64,000 bases of DNA, from NCBI GenBank assembly GCA_963733065.1, contig CAVTBT010000003.1, positions 62,001-126,000 on the forward strand, given 5' to 3'. A program made the position numbers and the translations under genes. The stretch's first letter is position 1; each line of letters opens with the position of its first letter. Positions 8,063 through 16,126 of the stretch are shown here, in pieces. The DNA is from CAVTBT01 sp963733065 (GTDB lineage Bacteria; Actinomycetota; Thermoleophilia; Gaiellales; Gaiellaceae). The notes below the pieces were generated by a model. It saw only the letters and a program-made list of their open reading frames with translations, had not been told where the DNA came from and searched no databases.

Positions 8063-8944
8063 ATGGAGATCGCGCCCGGCATCCACCGCATCGAGTCGAG
8101 TCTCGGCGTCCGCTTCATGGCGCAGTACGTCCTGACGGGGAACGTGCGCACGCTGCTCTTCGACACCGGCCTGCCGAACACCCCGGCGGAGGCGATCGCG
8201 CCCTACCTCGATTCGATCGGCCTCGGCATCGGCGCCGTCGACGAGGTGCTCATCAGCCACGCCGACAACGACCACTCGGGCGGCAAGCGCGCGCTCCTCG
8301 ACCTCCACCCGGGTGCGCGGCTGGCCTGCCACGAGCTCGACCGCCGCTGGATCGAGTCGCGCGACGCGATGGTCGAGGAGAACTATTGCTGGCACGCCGA
8401 GCACGGGTTCGACCCCCACGACGTCGAGGCGCTGCTCGCCGCGTGCGGCGAGGACGCGGCGATCGACGAGGGGCTCCGCGGCGGTGAGACGCTGCGCCTG
8501 GCCGACGACTGGCGCATCGAGGTTCTGTACCTACCGGGCCACACGTTCGGCCATATCGGGCTCTGGGACCCGCGCAGCCGCGCGGCGATCATCATCGACG
8601 CGGTGCTCGAGCGCGGCATCTACTCGAACGACGGCGATCTGCTCATCCCGCCGCGCATCTACGACCTGGAGGCCTACCGCGGGACCATCCGCCGTCTCCG
8701 CGAGCTCGAGCCCGACCTGCTCCTCACCGCCCACTACCCGGTCATGGACGCCGCCGAGGGCCAGGCCTTCCTCGACCGGGCGCTGGCCTTCACCGACGAG
8801 GTCGAGCAGGCGGTCCGCGACGAGCTCGCCGCGGGCACGGAGGGCCTCTGGCCGCTCACGCAGCGGCTGGACGAGCGCTTCGGCCCCTACCCGGAGTTCA
8901 TGACGGAGCTCGGCGCCTTCGTCAGGGCGGCCGGCGGACGCTGA
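8063..8944 (+). CDS. MBL-fold metallo-hydrolase
   Basis: Metallo-beta-lactamase-fold hydrolase of 293 aa with N-terminal GIHRIES strand pairs. The metal motif is His66-Ala-Asp68-Asn-Asp70-His71, a variant of HxHxDH in which the second His is Asp. The C-terminal ligands lie in LPGHTFGHIGLW, AIIIDAVL and LTAHYPV. An AGGAG Shine-Dalgarno precedes ATG 8063, and the gene follows the degenerate SDR directly. It ends the rightward operon, 3 nt before the convergent ABC ATPase. It might be a lactonase or thioesterase; the substrate cannot be assigned. Confidence 0.88.
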   Translation: MEIAPGIHRIESSLGVRFMAQYVLTGNVRTLLFDTGLPNTPAEAIAPYLDSIGLGIGAVDEVLISHADNDHSGGKRALLDLHPGARLACHELDRRWIESRDAMVEENYCWHAEHGFDPHDVEALLAACGEDAAIDEGLRGGETLRLADDWRIEVLYLPGHTFGHIGLWDPRSRAAIIIDAVLERGIYSNDGDLLIPPRIYDLEAYRGTIRRLRELEPDLLLTAHYPVMDAAEGQAFLDRALAFTDEVEQAVRDELAAGTEGLWPLTQRLDERFGPYPEFMTELGAFVRAAGGR

Positions 8945-8947
8945 GCG

Positions 8948-9754
8948 TCAGGCGGCGGGCTTCGGCACGCGGTACTCGGCCGCGACGATCTGCGTCAGCT
9001 CCTCGATGGAGGTCTCGTCGCTGCGCTTGTCGAGCATGATGCGCCCGTTCCGCAGCAGGTTGATGCGGTCGCAGAGCTCGAGCACGTGCACGTAGTTGTG
9101 CGCGATCACGATCATCGAGACGTCTTTGCGCTCCTTGAGCTCCTGGATCAGCTCGATGATCAGCGCCCCCTCGCGCGCGCCCATGGCCGCCAGCGGCTCG
9201 TCGAGCAGGATGATGCGTGCATCCGAGTGCGTCGAACGGGCGATCGCGATCGCCTGCCGCTGGCCGCCGGAGAGCTGCGCCACCTCCGAGCTCATCGAGG
9301 AGATGCGGACGCCGATGTCCTCGAGGTACTCGCGCGAGCGGCGCTTCATGACGCGGTTGTTGAGAAAGCCGAACTTCCCGATGCCGCGGATCGCCTCGCG
9401 GTTCAGGAACATGTTGTGGTAGACGCTCAGGCTCGGCACGAGCGCCAGGTCCTGGAAGACCGTGTCGATGCCGAGCGAGCGCGCGTGCGTGACCGACTTC
9501 AGCTGCACCTCCTCGCCGAAGATGGAGAGCCGCCCATCGTCGGGCTTGTGGTAGCCGGTCAGGATCTTCACGAGCGTCGACTTGCCGGCGCCGTTGTCGC
9601 CGATCAGACCGAGTACTTCTCCCTGCCCGAGGTGCAGGGTGACGTCCTCGAGGGCCGTGACAGCGCCGAAGCTCTTGCGGATGTTCTCCGCGCGGATCGC
9701 GTCGGCGACGGCAGGGGCCGACCCGGGCGCGCTAGCTGCGGGCCCGTCGGTCAC
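8948..9754 (-). CDS. Sugar ABC transporter ATP-binding protein (single-domain, RbsA/XylG type)
   Basis: Cytoplasmic ATPase energising the adjacent permease (268 aa). Walker A GDNGAGKST is at residues 52-60, the signature LSGGQRQA and Walker B IILLDEP are present, and the C-terminal IAHNYVHVLELCDRI is typical of CUT2-class sugar importers. It contains one nucleotide-binding domain, unlike the fused double-domain RbsA, so it probably acts as a homodimer. The GTG start overlaps the permease stop in GTGA. It is the last gene of the leftward importer operon, which reads binding protein, permease, ATPase. Confidence 0.93.
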   Translation of the reverse strand: MTDGPAASAPGSAPAVADAIRAENIRKSFGAVTALEDVTLHLGQGEVLGLIGDNGAGKSTLVKILTGYHKPDDGRLSIFGEEVQLKSVTHARSLGIDTVFQDLALVPSLSVYHNMFLNREAIRGIGKFGFLNNRVMKRRSREYLEDIGVRISSMSSEVAQLSGGQRQAIAIARSTHSDARIILLDEPLAAMGAREGALIIELIQELKERKDVSMIVIAHNYVHVLELCDRINLLRNGRIMLDKRSDETSIEELTQIVAAEYRVPKPAA

Positions 9755-10785
9755 GTGGCGCGTCCTAAGCGTCCGGACAGTCGTATTCGCTCGAGGGTCA
9801 CGTTCAGCGCCATCGAGGCGATGATGGCCACGCCGAGGACGAGGTCGAAGGTGAACGCGCTGATGCCCTGCAGCGTGAAGCCGAGGTTCAGGATCGCGAG
9901 CACGAGGACGCCGAGCGCGGCGCCGATGACGGTGCCCGAGCCGCCGAACAGCGAGGTGCCGCCGATGACAGCCGCGGCCACGGCGTAGAACATCACCGAC
10001 GTGCCGCCCTGGAGCGGCTGGATCGACGTGATGCGCACGCTCTCGAGGATTCCGGCCATCGCGCCGAGCATGCTGCACATCACGAAGTTGCCGATCTTGA
10101 TCGAGCGCACGGCGACGCCGCTCTCGCTCGCCCCGACGGCGTTGCCGCCGGTCGCGATCGTGTGCAGGCCCCAGCGCGTGCTCGTCAGCAGGATCGTCAT
10201 CAAGATCACGATGCCGATCGCCCAGTAGAACCCGGAGTACGGCGACCCACCGAAGAAGCGGAAGAAGTCGGAGTCGAGGCCGCCCGGGGTCTCGACGGGG
10301 AAGCCGTCGGAGATGTTCAGCGTGATGCCGTTCAGCAGGAAGATCATGCCCAGCGTGGTGATGAACGACGGCACGCCGACGAGCACCGTGATCAGCCCGT
10401 TGACGAGGCCGACGAGGGCACCCGAGAGCAGGCCGGCGATGACCGCGAGCACGAGCGGCAGGTCCCAGCTCGTGTTCGCGAAGTAGAAGATCCAGGCGCT
10501 GAAGGCGAAGACGTTTCCGACCGACAGGTCGATCTCGCCGCAGATGAGCAGCATCACCTGGCCGGCGGCGATGATCATCAGCGGCGCCGAGAACTCTGCG
10601 ATCACGCGCGCGTTGTCCCGGCCGAAGAACGCGTCCGTTCGGACCGAGAAGTAGAGGACCAGCCCAAGAGCGACGAGCGCAATGCTCGCCTCGCGGCGAC
10701 GCACGAGCGCACCCGCAACGCGCCAGCCGAAGCTGGCGCGTTGCGGAGTCTGCGGAGCGTCGGCCTCTCTGGCGGCCTGCTCCAC
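9751..10785 (-). CDS. Sugar ABC transporter permease (RbsC/CUT2 family)
   Basis: Integral membrane permease of 344 aa with about 8-10 hydrophobic helices. It contains the RbsC-like GEIDLSVGNVFAFS segment near residue 85 and the conserved GGNAVGASESG loop, followed by the IGGTSLFGGSGT motif typical of this family. It starts 1 nt from the binding-protein stop and overlaps the ATPase start. It forms the channel of the importer. Confidence 0.93.
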   Translation of the reverse strand: MEQAAREADAPQTPQRASFGWRVAGALVRRREASIALVALGLVLYFSVRTDAFFGRDNARVIAEFSAPLMIIAAGQVMLLICGEIDLSVGNVFAFSAWIFYFANTSWDLPLVLAVIAGLLSGALVGLVNGLITVLVGVPSFITTLGMIFLLNGITLNISDGFPVETPGGLDSDFFRFFGGSPYSGFYWAIGIVILMTILLTSTRWGLHTIATGGNAVGASESGVAVRSIKIGNFVMCSMLGAMAGILESVRITSIQPLQGGTSVMFYAVAAAVIGGTSLFGGSGTVIGAALGVLVLAILNLGFTLQGISAFTFDLVLGVAIIASMALNVTLERIRLSGRLGRAT

Positions 10786-11904
10786 TTACGGCTTGGTGAT
10801 GGGGTACTTCTGCTTGCTCGAGCTGCCTTCGTACCGGGTCTTCGTCGTCAGGTACGGGCGAACGTTCCCGCGCGTGACGAAGAGGATGCCCGTGTTCGTG
10901 TCCGACGGCGCCACGAGCCCTGACGAGTAGCGGTACCACCAGAGCTGCAGCACAGGCAGCCAGCCCTGGAGGTAGGGCTGCTGGTCGATGGTGAAGTCCA
11001 TGTGACCAGCCGTGATCAACCGGAGGATCGTCGGGAGCAGGTCGTACCCGCCCGCCCGGACGCCCGTCCTGCGCAGGCGGTACTTCTGCATGACCTGCGC
11101 CACACCCTGCGTCGAGCCGGCGTCGACCGCGTACATGCCCTTGAGGCCCTTGTGGCCGAGGTAGTACGCATCGATCTTCGCCAGCTCCTCGTTCAGCTGC
11201 GAGCCGGTCGCGACCGCCGTCGCCTTGATCTTCCCGCCGGACTTGTCCTTGATGGCCTGCTGAGCACCATCGATGCGCGGCTGGATGTTCAGCTGTCCAG
11301 GCGTGGCGATGAACAGTGCGACCTCGCCCGACTTCACGTCGTTCACGATCCGCTCGCCCATCCGGTACCCGGAGAGGTAGAGATCCTGACCGATGTAGGC
11401 GTGCCGGGCGTTCCCCTCCGTGTCGGCGTTGTAGCTGACGACCGGGATGCCACCGTTGAGCGCCCGCGTCGTCGGGCGGTTGAACGCCCGCCGGTCGGTG
11501 AGACAAACCGCGATGCCCGCGGCATCCGCCGAGATCGCCGAGTTGAACGCATTGACCATCTCGCCCACGGCGGCGGTCTGCGACCCGGTCCACTGGTACC
11601 GGCAGCCGAGCAGCCCGCACGCGTCCGCCGCGCCGTACTGCGTCGGCACGAAGAACGGGTTCGTCGTCACGTGGTTGACGAACACGAACCTCCAGTTCGG
11701 ATGCGACTGGATGAACGACTCTGCCCTGAGCGCCGTCTCGACGCCCCCGAACGCCGGACTCGCCAGGACACTGGACGGGATGGCCGCGGCCGCCGCGACG
11801 AGGCCGGAACGCTTGAGGAGGCGTCTCCGATCGAGAACGAGCTCCTCACGCTCCTCTGGGTCTGGCGGCTGGAGACCGTCCGTCCCGGGGTCTTCGTGAT
11901 CCAC
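10786..11904 (-). CDS. Periplasmic-type sugar-binding protein with twin-arginine signal
   Basis: Substrate-binding component of the CUT2-type importer (372 aa). The GTG start at 11904 follows a strong AAGGAGG Shine-Dalgarno with 6-nt spacing, and is preferred over an in-frame start further upstream. The N-terminus carries RRRLLKRSG at residues 26-34 followed by an Ala-rich hydrophobic stretch ending in ASPAFGG, which is a Tat-type signal. The mature domain has the peripl_BP_4-like pattern (GIAVCLTD, PVVSYNADTEG, AYIGQDLYLSG, YAVDAGSTQG). It heads the operon and faces the divergent GntR/FCD gene, so its expression is probably substrate-controlled. Confidence 0.92.
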   Translation of the reverse strand: MDHEDPGTDGLQPPDPEEREELVLDRRRLLKRSGLVAAAAAIPSSVLASPAFGGVETALRAESFIQSHPNWRFVFVNHVTTNPFFVPTQYGAADACGLLGCRYQWTGSQTAAVGEMVNAFNSAISADAAGIAVCLTDRRAFNRPTTRALNGGIPVVSYNADTEGNARHAYIGQDLYLSGYRMGERIVNDVKSGEVALFIATPGQLNIQPRIDGAQQAIKDKSGGKIKATAVATGSQLNEELAKIDAYYLGHKGLKGMYAVDAGSTQGVAQVMQKYRLRRTGVRAGGYDLLPTILRLITAGHMDFTIDQQPYLQGWLPVLQLWWYRYSSGLVAPSDTNTGILFVTRGNVRPYLTTKTRYEGSSSKQKYPITKP

Positions 11905-11973
11905 GTTGCCCTCCTTTTGACGGATTACCAGCGACCGTAACACGGTTGTGGCGAAGGTCGCAACCTATGTCAT

Positions 11974-11985
11974 TATCGTATGATG
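11974..11985. promoter_or_regulatory. Candidate GntR operator at regulator start
   Basis: TATCGTATGATG matches the 5192-5203 motif in 10 of 12 positions and overlaps the regulator's own ATG (11980). It lies in the 75-nt gap between the binding-protein gene and the regulator, so autoregulation plus control of the importer and the sugar-acid operon would be economical. This is inferred from sequence identity only. A TATGTC hexamer at 11966-11971 could be the -10. Confidence 0.38.
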
Positions 11986-12675
11986 AAAGATCGGACCTAT
12001 CCGAAGCGTGGGCTCCACGGAGAGCTCGTCCACGCCATCGGAGTTCGAATCGTGAGCGGCGATCTGCTGCCCGGTGATCCGCTCCCGACTGACGTCGACG
12101 GAGTCGAGACGGACGTCAGCCGTACGGTCGTTCGTGAGGCGATCAAGGTGCTCGCCGCCAAGGGGCTCGTCGTCTCGCGGCCCAAGACGGGCACGCAGGT
12201 GCGCGAGCGCCGGTACTGGAATCTCATCGACCCGGACGTGCTGGCCTGGCGAACCGAGGCGGGAGCGGGCGACGGCTTCTTCGTCGACCTGTTCGAGCTG
12301 CGCAGCGTGATCGAGCCGAAGGCCGCCACATTGGCATCCAAGCGGGCGACGGCCGAGGAGATCGCCGGCCTCGAGGAGTCGTTCGCGGCGATGGAGGCTG
12401 CCGCCCTCGACGATCCGGAGGCGTATCTCGGGGCCGACCTGCGCTTCCACGCGATCATCCTCGAGTCGTGTCACAACGAGCTGCTCGCGCATCTCGGCTC
12501 GACGCTGCGCGGGGCGTTCAGACTGAGCTTCGCCCGCACGCAGGGGGTGGCGGTCGAGACGCTGGCGCTGCACGAGGCCGTTCTCACCGGGATCCGCGAC
12601 GGCGACGGCGACGCCGCCGAGGCGGCCATGCTCGAGCTGATCGAGACCACGGCCTCGGTGCTTCAGCGAAGCTGA
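11980..12675 (+). CDS. GntR/FadR-family (FCD) transcriptional regulator
   Basis: DNA-binding regulator of 231 aa. The winged helix-turn-helix spans residues 8-75, with the GntR recognition segment VSRTVVREAIKVLAAKGLV and the wing SRPKTGTQV. The C-terminal all-helical FCD ligand domain has the metal or ligand pattern DLRFHAIILESCHN and ALHEAVLTGI. It resembles DgoR/UxuR-type regulators of sugar-acid catabolism. It is divergent from the importer operon and close to the amidohydrolase/dehydratase divergon. A sugar acid or its 2-keto-3-deoxy derivative is the probable effector (inference). Confidence 0.92.
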   Translation: MMKDRTYPKRGLHGELVHAIGVRIVSGDLLPGDPLPTDVDGVETDVSRTVVREAIKVLAAKGLVVSRPKTGTQVRERRYWNLIDPDVLAWRTEAGAGDGFFVDLFELRSVIEPKAATLASKRATAEEIAGLEESFAAMEAAALDDPEAYLGADLRFHAIILESCHNELLAHLGSTLRGAFRLSFARTQGVAVETLALHEAVLTGIRDGDGDAAEAAMLELIETTASVLQRS

Positions 12676-12699
12676 AGGCTCGTCGCCCATTGCGCACAA

Positions 12700-12806
12700 C
12701 TGAAGGCTTGATGCGAAACTCCGGCGGCGTTCTGGCCCGAGACGCTACTCCAAGTGGCACGGCCAGAACCGTCGAGAGACATTCCCGAACGCTGGGCCAA
12801 GCCAGG
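12700..12806 (+). repeat. Hairpin repeat family, copy 1 (direct)
   Basis: Intergenic repeat after the GntR gene. It begins AAGGCTTGATGCGAAACTC and contains a perfect 9-bp inverted repeat, GTTCTGGCC at 12729-12737 and GGCCAGAAC at 12761-12769, with GACGCTACTCC in the loop. It then has GACATTCCCGAACGCTGG. A diverged copy of its first half lies in inverse orientation at 18884-18934. Confidence 0.65.
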
Positions 12807-12810
12807 CTCG

Positions 12811-13020
12811 TCAGTCCGGCCCGATGACGTCCTCGATGCGTGAGCGGAGCGGCTCAGTTGCGCCCACCTCGTCGAGGAGCCTTCGCGCAAAGCTGTCCGT
12901 CGACTGACGGGTCATGGCGAGCAGGATGTGCTCCGTTCCGACGACAGCATGACCTCTGACCTCGGCGAGCATCGTCGCCTCGCGCAGCAGTTCGTCAACC
13001 ATGCCGGACAGCTGGGTCAT
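12811..13020 (-). CDS. Stand-alone Clp N-terminal (repeat) domain protein
   Basis: A 69-aa protein resembling half of a Clp-N module, the adaptor and substrate-docking domain of ClpA/ClpC. The diagnostic segment is GHAVVGTEHILLAMTRQ, followed by a helix RRLLDEVG. No AAA+ domain follows. Full Clp-N domains contain two such repeats (about 140 aa), so this is a single repeat. The Shine-Dalgarno is weak. Members of this type may modulate ClpC proteolysis, but no partner is visible here. Confidence 0.65.
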   Translation of the reverse strand: MTQLSGMVDELLREATMLAEVRGHAVVGTEHILLAMTRQSTDSFARRLLDEVGATEPLRSRIEDVIGPD

Positions 13021-13054
13021 GCCGGGATCATGCCGGAGGCTCGGGGGACCCTGG

Positions 13055-13180
13055 ACACTGGCGCAGGCGCGTTGCCGTCGCCTATGGCCGACACGTCTTG
13101 CCGTAGCAGCATCCGGGTTCTGTCCTAACGCTCCACGCTACTCAGCGCGGCAGGCCCTCCGAGCGATGTCCTGCGAGAAT
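13055..13180 (+). repeat. Hairpin repeat family, copy 2
   Basis: About 125 bp, nearly identical over its first 90 bp to the copy at 15220-15330. It holds ACACTGGCGCAGGCG, then ATGGCCGACACGTCTTGC, then the family core TCCTAACGCTCCACGCTACT at 13124-13143. Its right flank, CGAGCGATGTCCTGCGAGA, recurs in the 14317 copy. Confidence 0.75.
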
Positions 13181-13187
13181 CCGGTTC

Positions 13188-13733
13188 TTGACCGAAGCGC
13201 GGCTTGAGGACGCTGGCTCCGGGCTCGCCCCCGTCACCGAGGGCTGGTTCGTCGTCAACGTGCGCGATGCCGAGTGGTTCACTTCGGAGACGAGGGGCGC
13301 GGCGTGCTGGTTCGCGAACGAGTACGGCGACTCTCCGGTCGAATTCCCGCAGTTCGGGATCAACGTGACCGTCCTCGAGCCAGGTCAGAGCGGCGTCTAT
13401 CACGCCGAGACGAATCAGGAGGCATTCCTCGTTCTGGCCGGCGAGTGCAGGCTGCTCGTCGAGAGCGAGGAGCGACACCTTCGAGCCTGGGACTTCTTCC
13501 ACTCGCCTCCCTGGACGGAGCACGCGTTCGTGGGAGCTGGCGACAGGCCGTGCGTGATCCTGATGGTTGGCGCCCACGTAGGTCCGGAAGTGCGCTACCC
13601 GGTCTCGGAACTCGCGGCGCGCTACGGGGCGAGCGTGGAGAAGGAGACATCCGATCCGGAGCAGGTCTATGCGACGGCCGAGCGGTTCCGACGAGGGCGG
13701 CCGCCATACTGGTCCCGCCTGCCCTGGGGCTAG
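13188..13733 (+). CDS. Cupin domain-containing protein
   Basis: A 181-aa protein with one cupin beta-barrel. Metal-ligand-type motifs are GVYHAETNQEAFLVLAGE (His and Glu) and WDFFHSPPWTEHAFVGAG (two His). Most bacterial relatives are annotated only as cupins with no assigned reaction. The TTG start at 13188 is the first in frame, and the preceding repeat copy ends immediately upstream. The C-terminal extension after residue 130 (PVSELAARYGASVEKET) is helical and rich in Glu and Arg. No operon partner. Confidence 0.8.
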   Translation: MTEARLEDAGSGLAPVTEGWFVVNVRDAEWFTSETRGAACWFANEYGDSPVEFPQFGINVTVLEPGQSGVYHAETNQEAFLVLAGECRLLVESEERHLRAWDFFHSPPWTEHAFVGAGDRPCVILMVGAHVGPEVRYPVSELAARYGASVEKETSDPEQVYATAERFRRGRPPYWSRLPWG

Positions 13734-13753
13734 AGCCGTTCCAGTAGCCCCCG

Positions 13754-13841
13754 GGGACATTCCTGACGCTGGCCCAGGCGCGTGTGTTCTGGCCTATTCC
13801 TTCCACGCTACTGAGGTCGTGGCGGCCTGAGTGATGTCAGA
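13754..13841 (+). repeat. Hairpin repeat family, copy 3 (partial)
   Basis: Contains GGGACATTCCTGACGCTGG at 13754-13772, CCAGGCG, then GTTCTGGCC and the core TTCCACGCTACTGAGG at 13801-13816, with a GGCC arm that can pair with the first GGCC. It lies between the cupin and the convergent GFA gene and overlaps the end of the latter. Confidence 0.6.
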
Positions 13842-14268
13842 ACGGGTGGCTCTCGTCGTACCGCGGAAGGCCGTCATCCGGGATCTCATCCCACGGCGCC
13901 CGCGAGGCGACGAAGGTGTGGAACTGTGGCCGGATCCCCGGCTCGCCGTCGAGGGAGCCGAGACGGATCGCGACTTCATCGCCCTCGGGCCACTCCGCGC
14001 CGAACAGACTCGAGCCGCAAATGGAGCAGAAGGCCTTCACGCGTCCGCCGTCGGGCCTGAAGACGCGGATCAATTTCTCACCGGCGAGCAGGCGGAATCC
14101 TTCGCGCGAAACCCGTCCCTGCGTTCCGCCGAAGCCGCCCGAGTGCTTTCGGCACCGCGAGCAGTGGCAGTGATTGGCCCACCGGAAAGGCGCCGTCACT
14201 TCGAAGCGGACACCCCCGCAGAGGCACGAGCCGTGGAGCGGGTTCTCGGGGTTCGGTTCAGCAGCCAT
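13837..14268 (-). CDS. GFA family protein (CENP-V/glutathione-dependent formaldehyde-activating fold)
   Basis: A 143-aa Zn-binding protein with the Gfa/Mss4-like fold. Zinc ligands are apparent as SCLCGGV, then CHCSRCRKHSG, and later FCSICGS. The family includes glutathione-dependent formaldehyde-activating enzyme, but most members have unknown activity, and the Gfa name is not evidence of formaldehyde metabolism here. ATG at 14268. It is a single gene, bracketed by repeat copies on both sides. Confidence 0.9.
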   Translation of the reverse strand: MAAEPNPENPLHGSCLCGGVRFEVTAPFRWANHCHCSRCRKHSGGFGGTQGRVSREGFRLLAGEKLIRVFRPDGGRVKAFCSICGSSLFGAEWPEGDEVAIRLGSLDGEPGIRPQFHTFVASRAPWDEIPDDGLPRYDESHPF

Positions 14269-14316
14269 GACGCTTAATGGGAGCAGAAAACGAGTCTACG
14301 TGCTCGGTCTCTGCGT

Positions 14317-14394
14317 ACTGCCCTTTCGATCCGTGCTACTCAGCACGGCAGCCCCCTCGAGCGATGCCAGGCGAGAGCACGCTGGCCCAGGCGT
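14317..14394 (+). repeat. Hairpin repeat family, copy 4
   Basis: Core variant TTTCGATCCGTGCTACTCAG with a 7-bp stem CCGTGCT/AGCACGG at 14331-14347. Its right flank CGAGCGATGCCAGGCGAGAG matches copy 2, and it ends with GCTGGCCCAGGCG. It lies between the GFA and the 79-aa gene. Confidence 0.6.
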
Positions 14395-14402
14395 CGAACT
14401 GA

Positions 14403-14642
14403 CTACTCGCCTGGGGGCGTCCAGTCCTTCGCGATCCGCCACTCGCTGCGAAGTACGGCGGCGTAGACCTCTCCATCCTTTGCCGTGCCATCCGTCGCGT
14501 CGAGGATCGCTCGCGTGCGTGCCGCGCGGGCCGGAAGACCTCGCTTGCGTGGCACCTCGCCGAGGAACTCCCACCGCTCCGCCGCCACCTGGCGCAGGAC
14601 CACGAATCCGGGGGCAGCGTCCTTCGCCGTGTTCTCGACCAT
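14403..14642 (-). CDS. Small hypothetical protein
   Basis: A 79-aa soluble protein, not recognised. It reads FVVLRQVAAERWEFLGEVPR and then a conserved-looking ARTRAILDATDGTAKDGEVY, ending ILRSEW-type strand and WTPPGE. The start ATG 14642 follows a GAGGAG Shine-Dalgarno at a normal distance, and the composition is compatible with a real gene. It may be a small protein in an alpha/beta fold; no motif for a catalytic site is visible. Confidence 0.65.
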   Translation of the reverse strand: MVENTAKDAAPGFVVLRQVAAERWEFLGEVPRKRGLPARAARTRAILDATDGTAKDGEVYAAVLRSEWRIAKDWTPPGE

Positions 14643-14694
14643 GCTCTCCTCGCGTCGGGTCAGACAGCCTGACACACCCGAACCGACAGAGCTC

Positions 14695-14724
14695 GGGGGA
14701 CATTCGTGAACACTGGCGCACGCG
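14695..14724 (+). repeat. Hairpin repeat family, truncated end only
   Basis: GGGGGACATTCGTGAACACT followed by GGCGCA. This matches the left end seen in the 12780, 13055 and 13754 copies, but the core is absent. Confidence 0.5.
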
Positions 14725-14781
14725 GAGGTGAGGTCACTCGCTCCCCTACGATCTCCCCGGTCACGACAGCGGAGGTGCCCC

Positions 14782-15201
14782 ATGCCCCGACCCGGGTTCA
14801 TCGACCACATTGGGATTGGCGTCCCGGATCTCGTCGCAGCCAAGGAGTACTACGACGATCTCATGTCCGTCCTCGGGCTTCGCGAGTGGTTTGAAACTGA
14901 CCCCGGAGGACCACTCAACTACGGGCCCGACGGTGCACAAGGCTCACAATTGTTCTTCTACCAAGTAGAAGAACCGGGCACGTACTCACGCCTCGAGACA
15001 GGCCTTCATCACCTCGCATTCTTGGTCGCGAGCAGAGCCATCGTTCGGGAAGCACACCAGTGGGCTCGAACACGCGACGCTGTCATCCTCGACGAACCCC
15101 AAGAATTCCCCCAGTACGGGCCGCACTGTTTTGCCACGTACTGGCTTGATCCCCATGGATTCAAGCTGGAGGCTGTCTGCCACGCTCTCGAAGAGACCTG
15201 A
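14782..15201 (+). CDS. VOC family protein (glyoxalase/dioxygenase fold)
   Basis: A 139-aa vicinal-oxygen-chelate protein. The first metal-ligand strand is FIDHIGIGVPDLVAAKEYY, the second GLHHLAFLV, and the final one GFKLEAVCH. ATG 14782 has GGAGG upstream, and a TACGAT hexamer at 14747-14752 could be the -10. The gene has more A+T-ending codons (GAA, CCA, ATT, ACT) than any neighbour, suggesting recent acquisition. It lies in the repeat-rich islet with a repeat copy directly after it. Substrate unknown. Confidence 0.88.
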   Translation: MPRPGFIDHIGIGVPDLVAAKEYYDDLMSVLGLREWFETDPGGPLNYGPDGAQGSQLFFYQVEEPGTYSRLETGLHHLAFLVASRAIVREAHQWARTRDAVILDEPQEFPQYGPHCFATYWLDPHGFKLEAVCHALEET

Positions 15202-15219
15202 GCGGGAGGCTTCAACCGA

Positions 15220-15332
15220 ACACTGGCCCAGGCGCTTGCCCGTCGCCAATGGCCGACGACGTCTTGCAGTAGCAGCACCCGGGTTCTGTCCTAACGCTCC
15301 ACGCTACTTAGGCGATAGCGCCCTGACGTGGG
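15220..15332 (+). repeat. Hairpin repeat family, copy 5
   Basis: The closest match to copy 2: ACACTGGCCCAGGCGCTTGC, ATGGCCGACGACGTCTTGC, and the core CCTAACGCTCCACGCTACTT at 15290-15309. By eye about nine in ten bases agree with 13055-13150, apart from a 2-nt indel. Confidence 0.75.
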
Positions 15333-15391
15333 CCGGCGTGCGGGAGTGTCACCTGGCTAGGCTCGGCTCGCCGAGGTCGAGACCTGGGCGC

Positions 15392-16030
15392 TCAGCGGAG
15401 CGCGTCCTCGAACCGCGGGTCGTCGCGTAGGGCGGCGAAGTCGTCGTCTCTGCGCGCGTCCTCGCGGAACCGCGGGAGCAACTCGACGGAGCGTCGGAGG
15501 TGCGCGAACGTGTCGTCGCCGGTGTCGCCCGCGCGCGTTGCGAAGCACGCGTAGTTGTAATGCAAGCCCGCGTGGTCCGGCATCTGCTCGAGGGCGGCGC
15601 GGACCGCTTCGAGCGCGTCGGCGTATCGCTGTTCGCCGTAGGCCGTCATCGACTCGCTGTGGAACGGCCACGCCTCCCCCCAGTCGATCCCCTGATACGC
15701 CTCGCCGGGTGTGGCGCCGACAGCGAGGACGGTTCCGTCCCCGCTCGCCTTCCGCCGCGACTCCGGCCCGACGAACACGAACGTCCCTGCGGGCGCGTCG
15801 ACCGCCTCGCCGTCGACCTCGAAGATCGCCTTACCGTCGAGCACGATGTACAGCTCCTCCTGGCCCGACCCCGCCTCGTCGTGCTCACCGATCAGCGTGC
15901 CATCCTCGCCGGGCGTATAAGCGTTGATTCCAAATGCCTGGATCCCGAGGTGCTCGCGCACCGGAATATCCGTGCCGCGCCGCTCGATGTCGTCGAGGCG
16001 CGCGACCTGCCACGTCAGGTTGTCGTTCAT
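15392..16030 (-). CDS. Cupin domain protein with C-terminal TPR-like helices
   Basis: A 212-aa protein. The cupin half (residues 25-110) has GQEELYIVLDGKAIFEVDGE and the second strand pair around PAGTFVFVGP. It is followed by a helical part with YADALEAVRAALEQMPDHAG and LHYNYACF, typical of one or two TPR-like repeats, ending in DDPRFEDAL. Members with this arrangement are common in actinobacteria and not functionally characterised. An AGGTG Shine-Dalgarno precedes ATG 16030. It has no operon partner. Confidence 0.85.
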   Translation of the reverse strand: MNDNLTWQVARLDDIERRGTDIPVREHLGIQAFGINAYTPGEDGTLIGEHDEAGSGQEELYIVLDGKAIFEVDGEAVDAPAGTFVFVGPESRRKASGDGTVLAVGATPGEAYQGIDWGEAWPFHSESMTAYGEQRYADALEAVRAALEQMPDHAGLHYNYACFATRAGDTGDDTFAHLRRSVELLPRFREDARRDDDFAALRDDPRFEDALR

Positions 16031-16126
16031 CCGTGTTCACCTCCGAGTGGGGCGGGTCGTTGGGAATCGTCGATCGTAACCACCGTCAACGGCACGCCTG
16101 ATCGGGCGTCTTCTCACCTGACGAGG

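Noticed and set aside
12030..12050. tRNA-like GTTCGAATC sequence.
   Set aside because: It lies inside the GntR coding region and has no cloverleaf-forming flanks.
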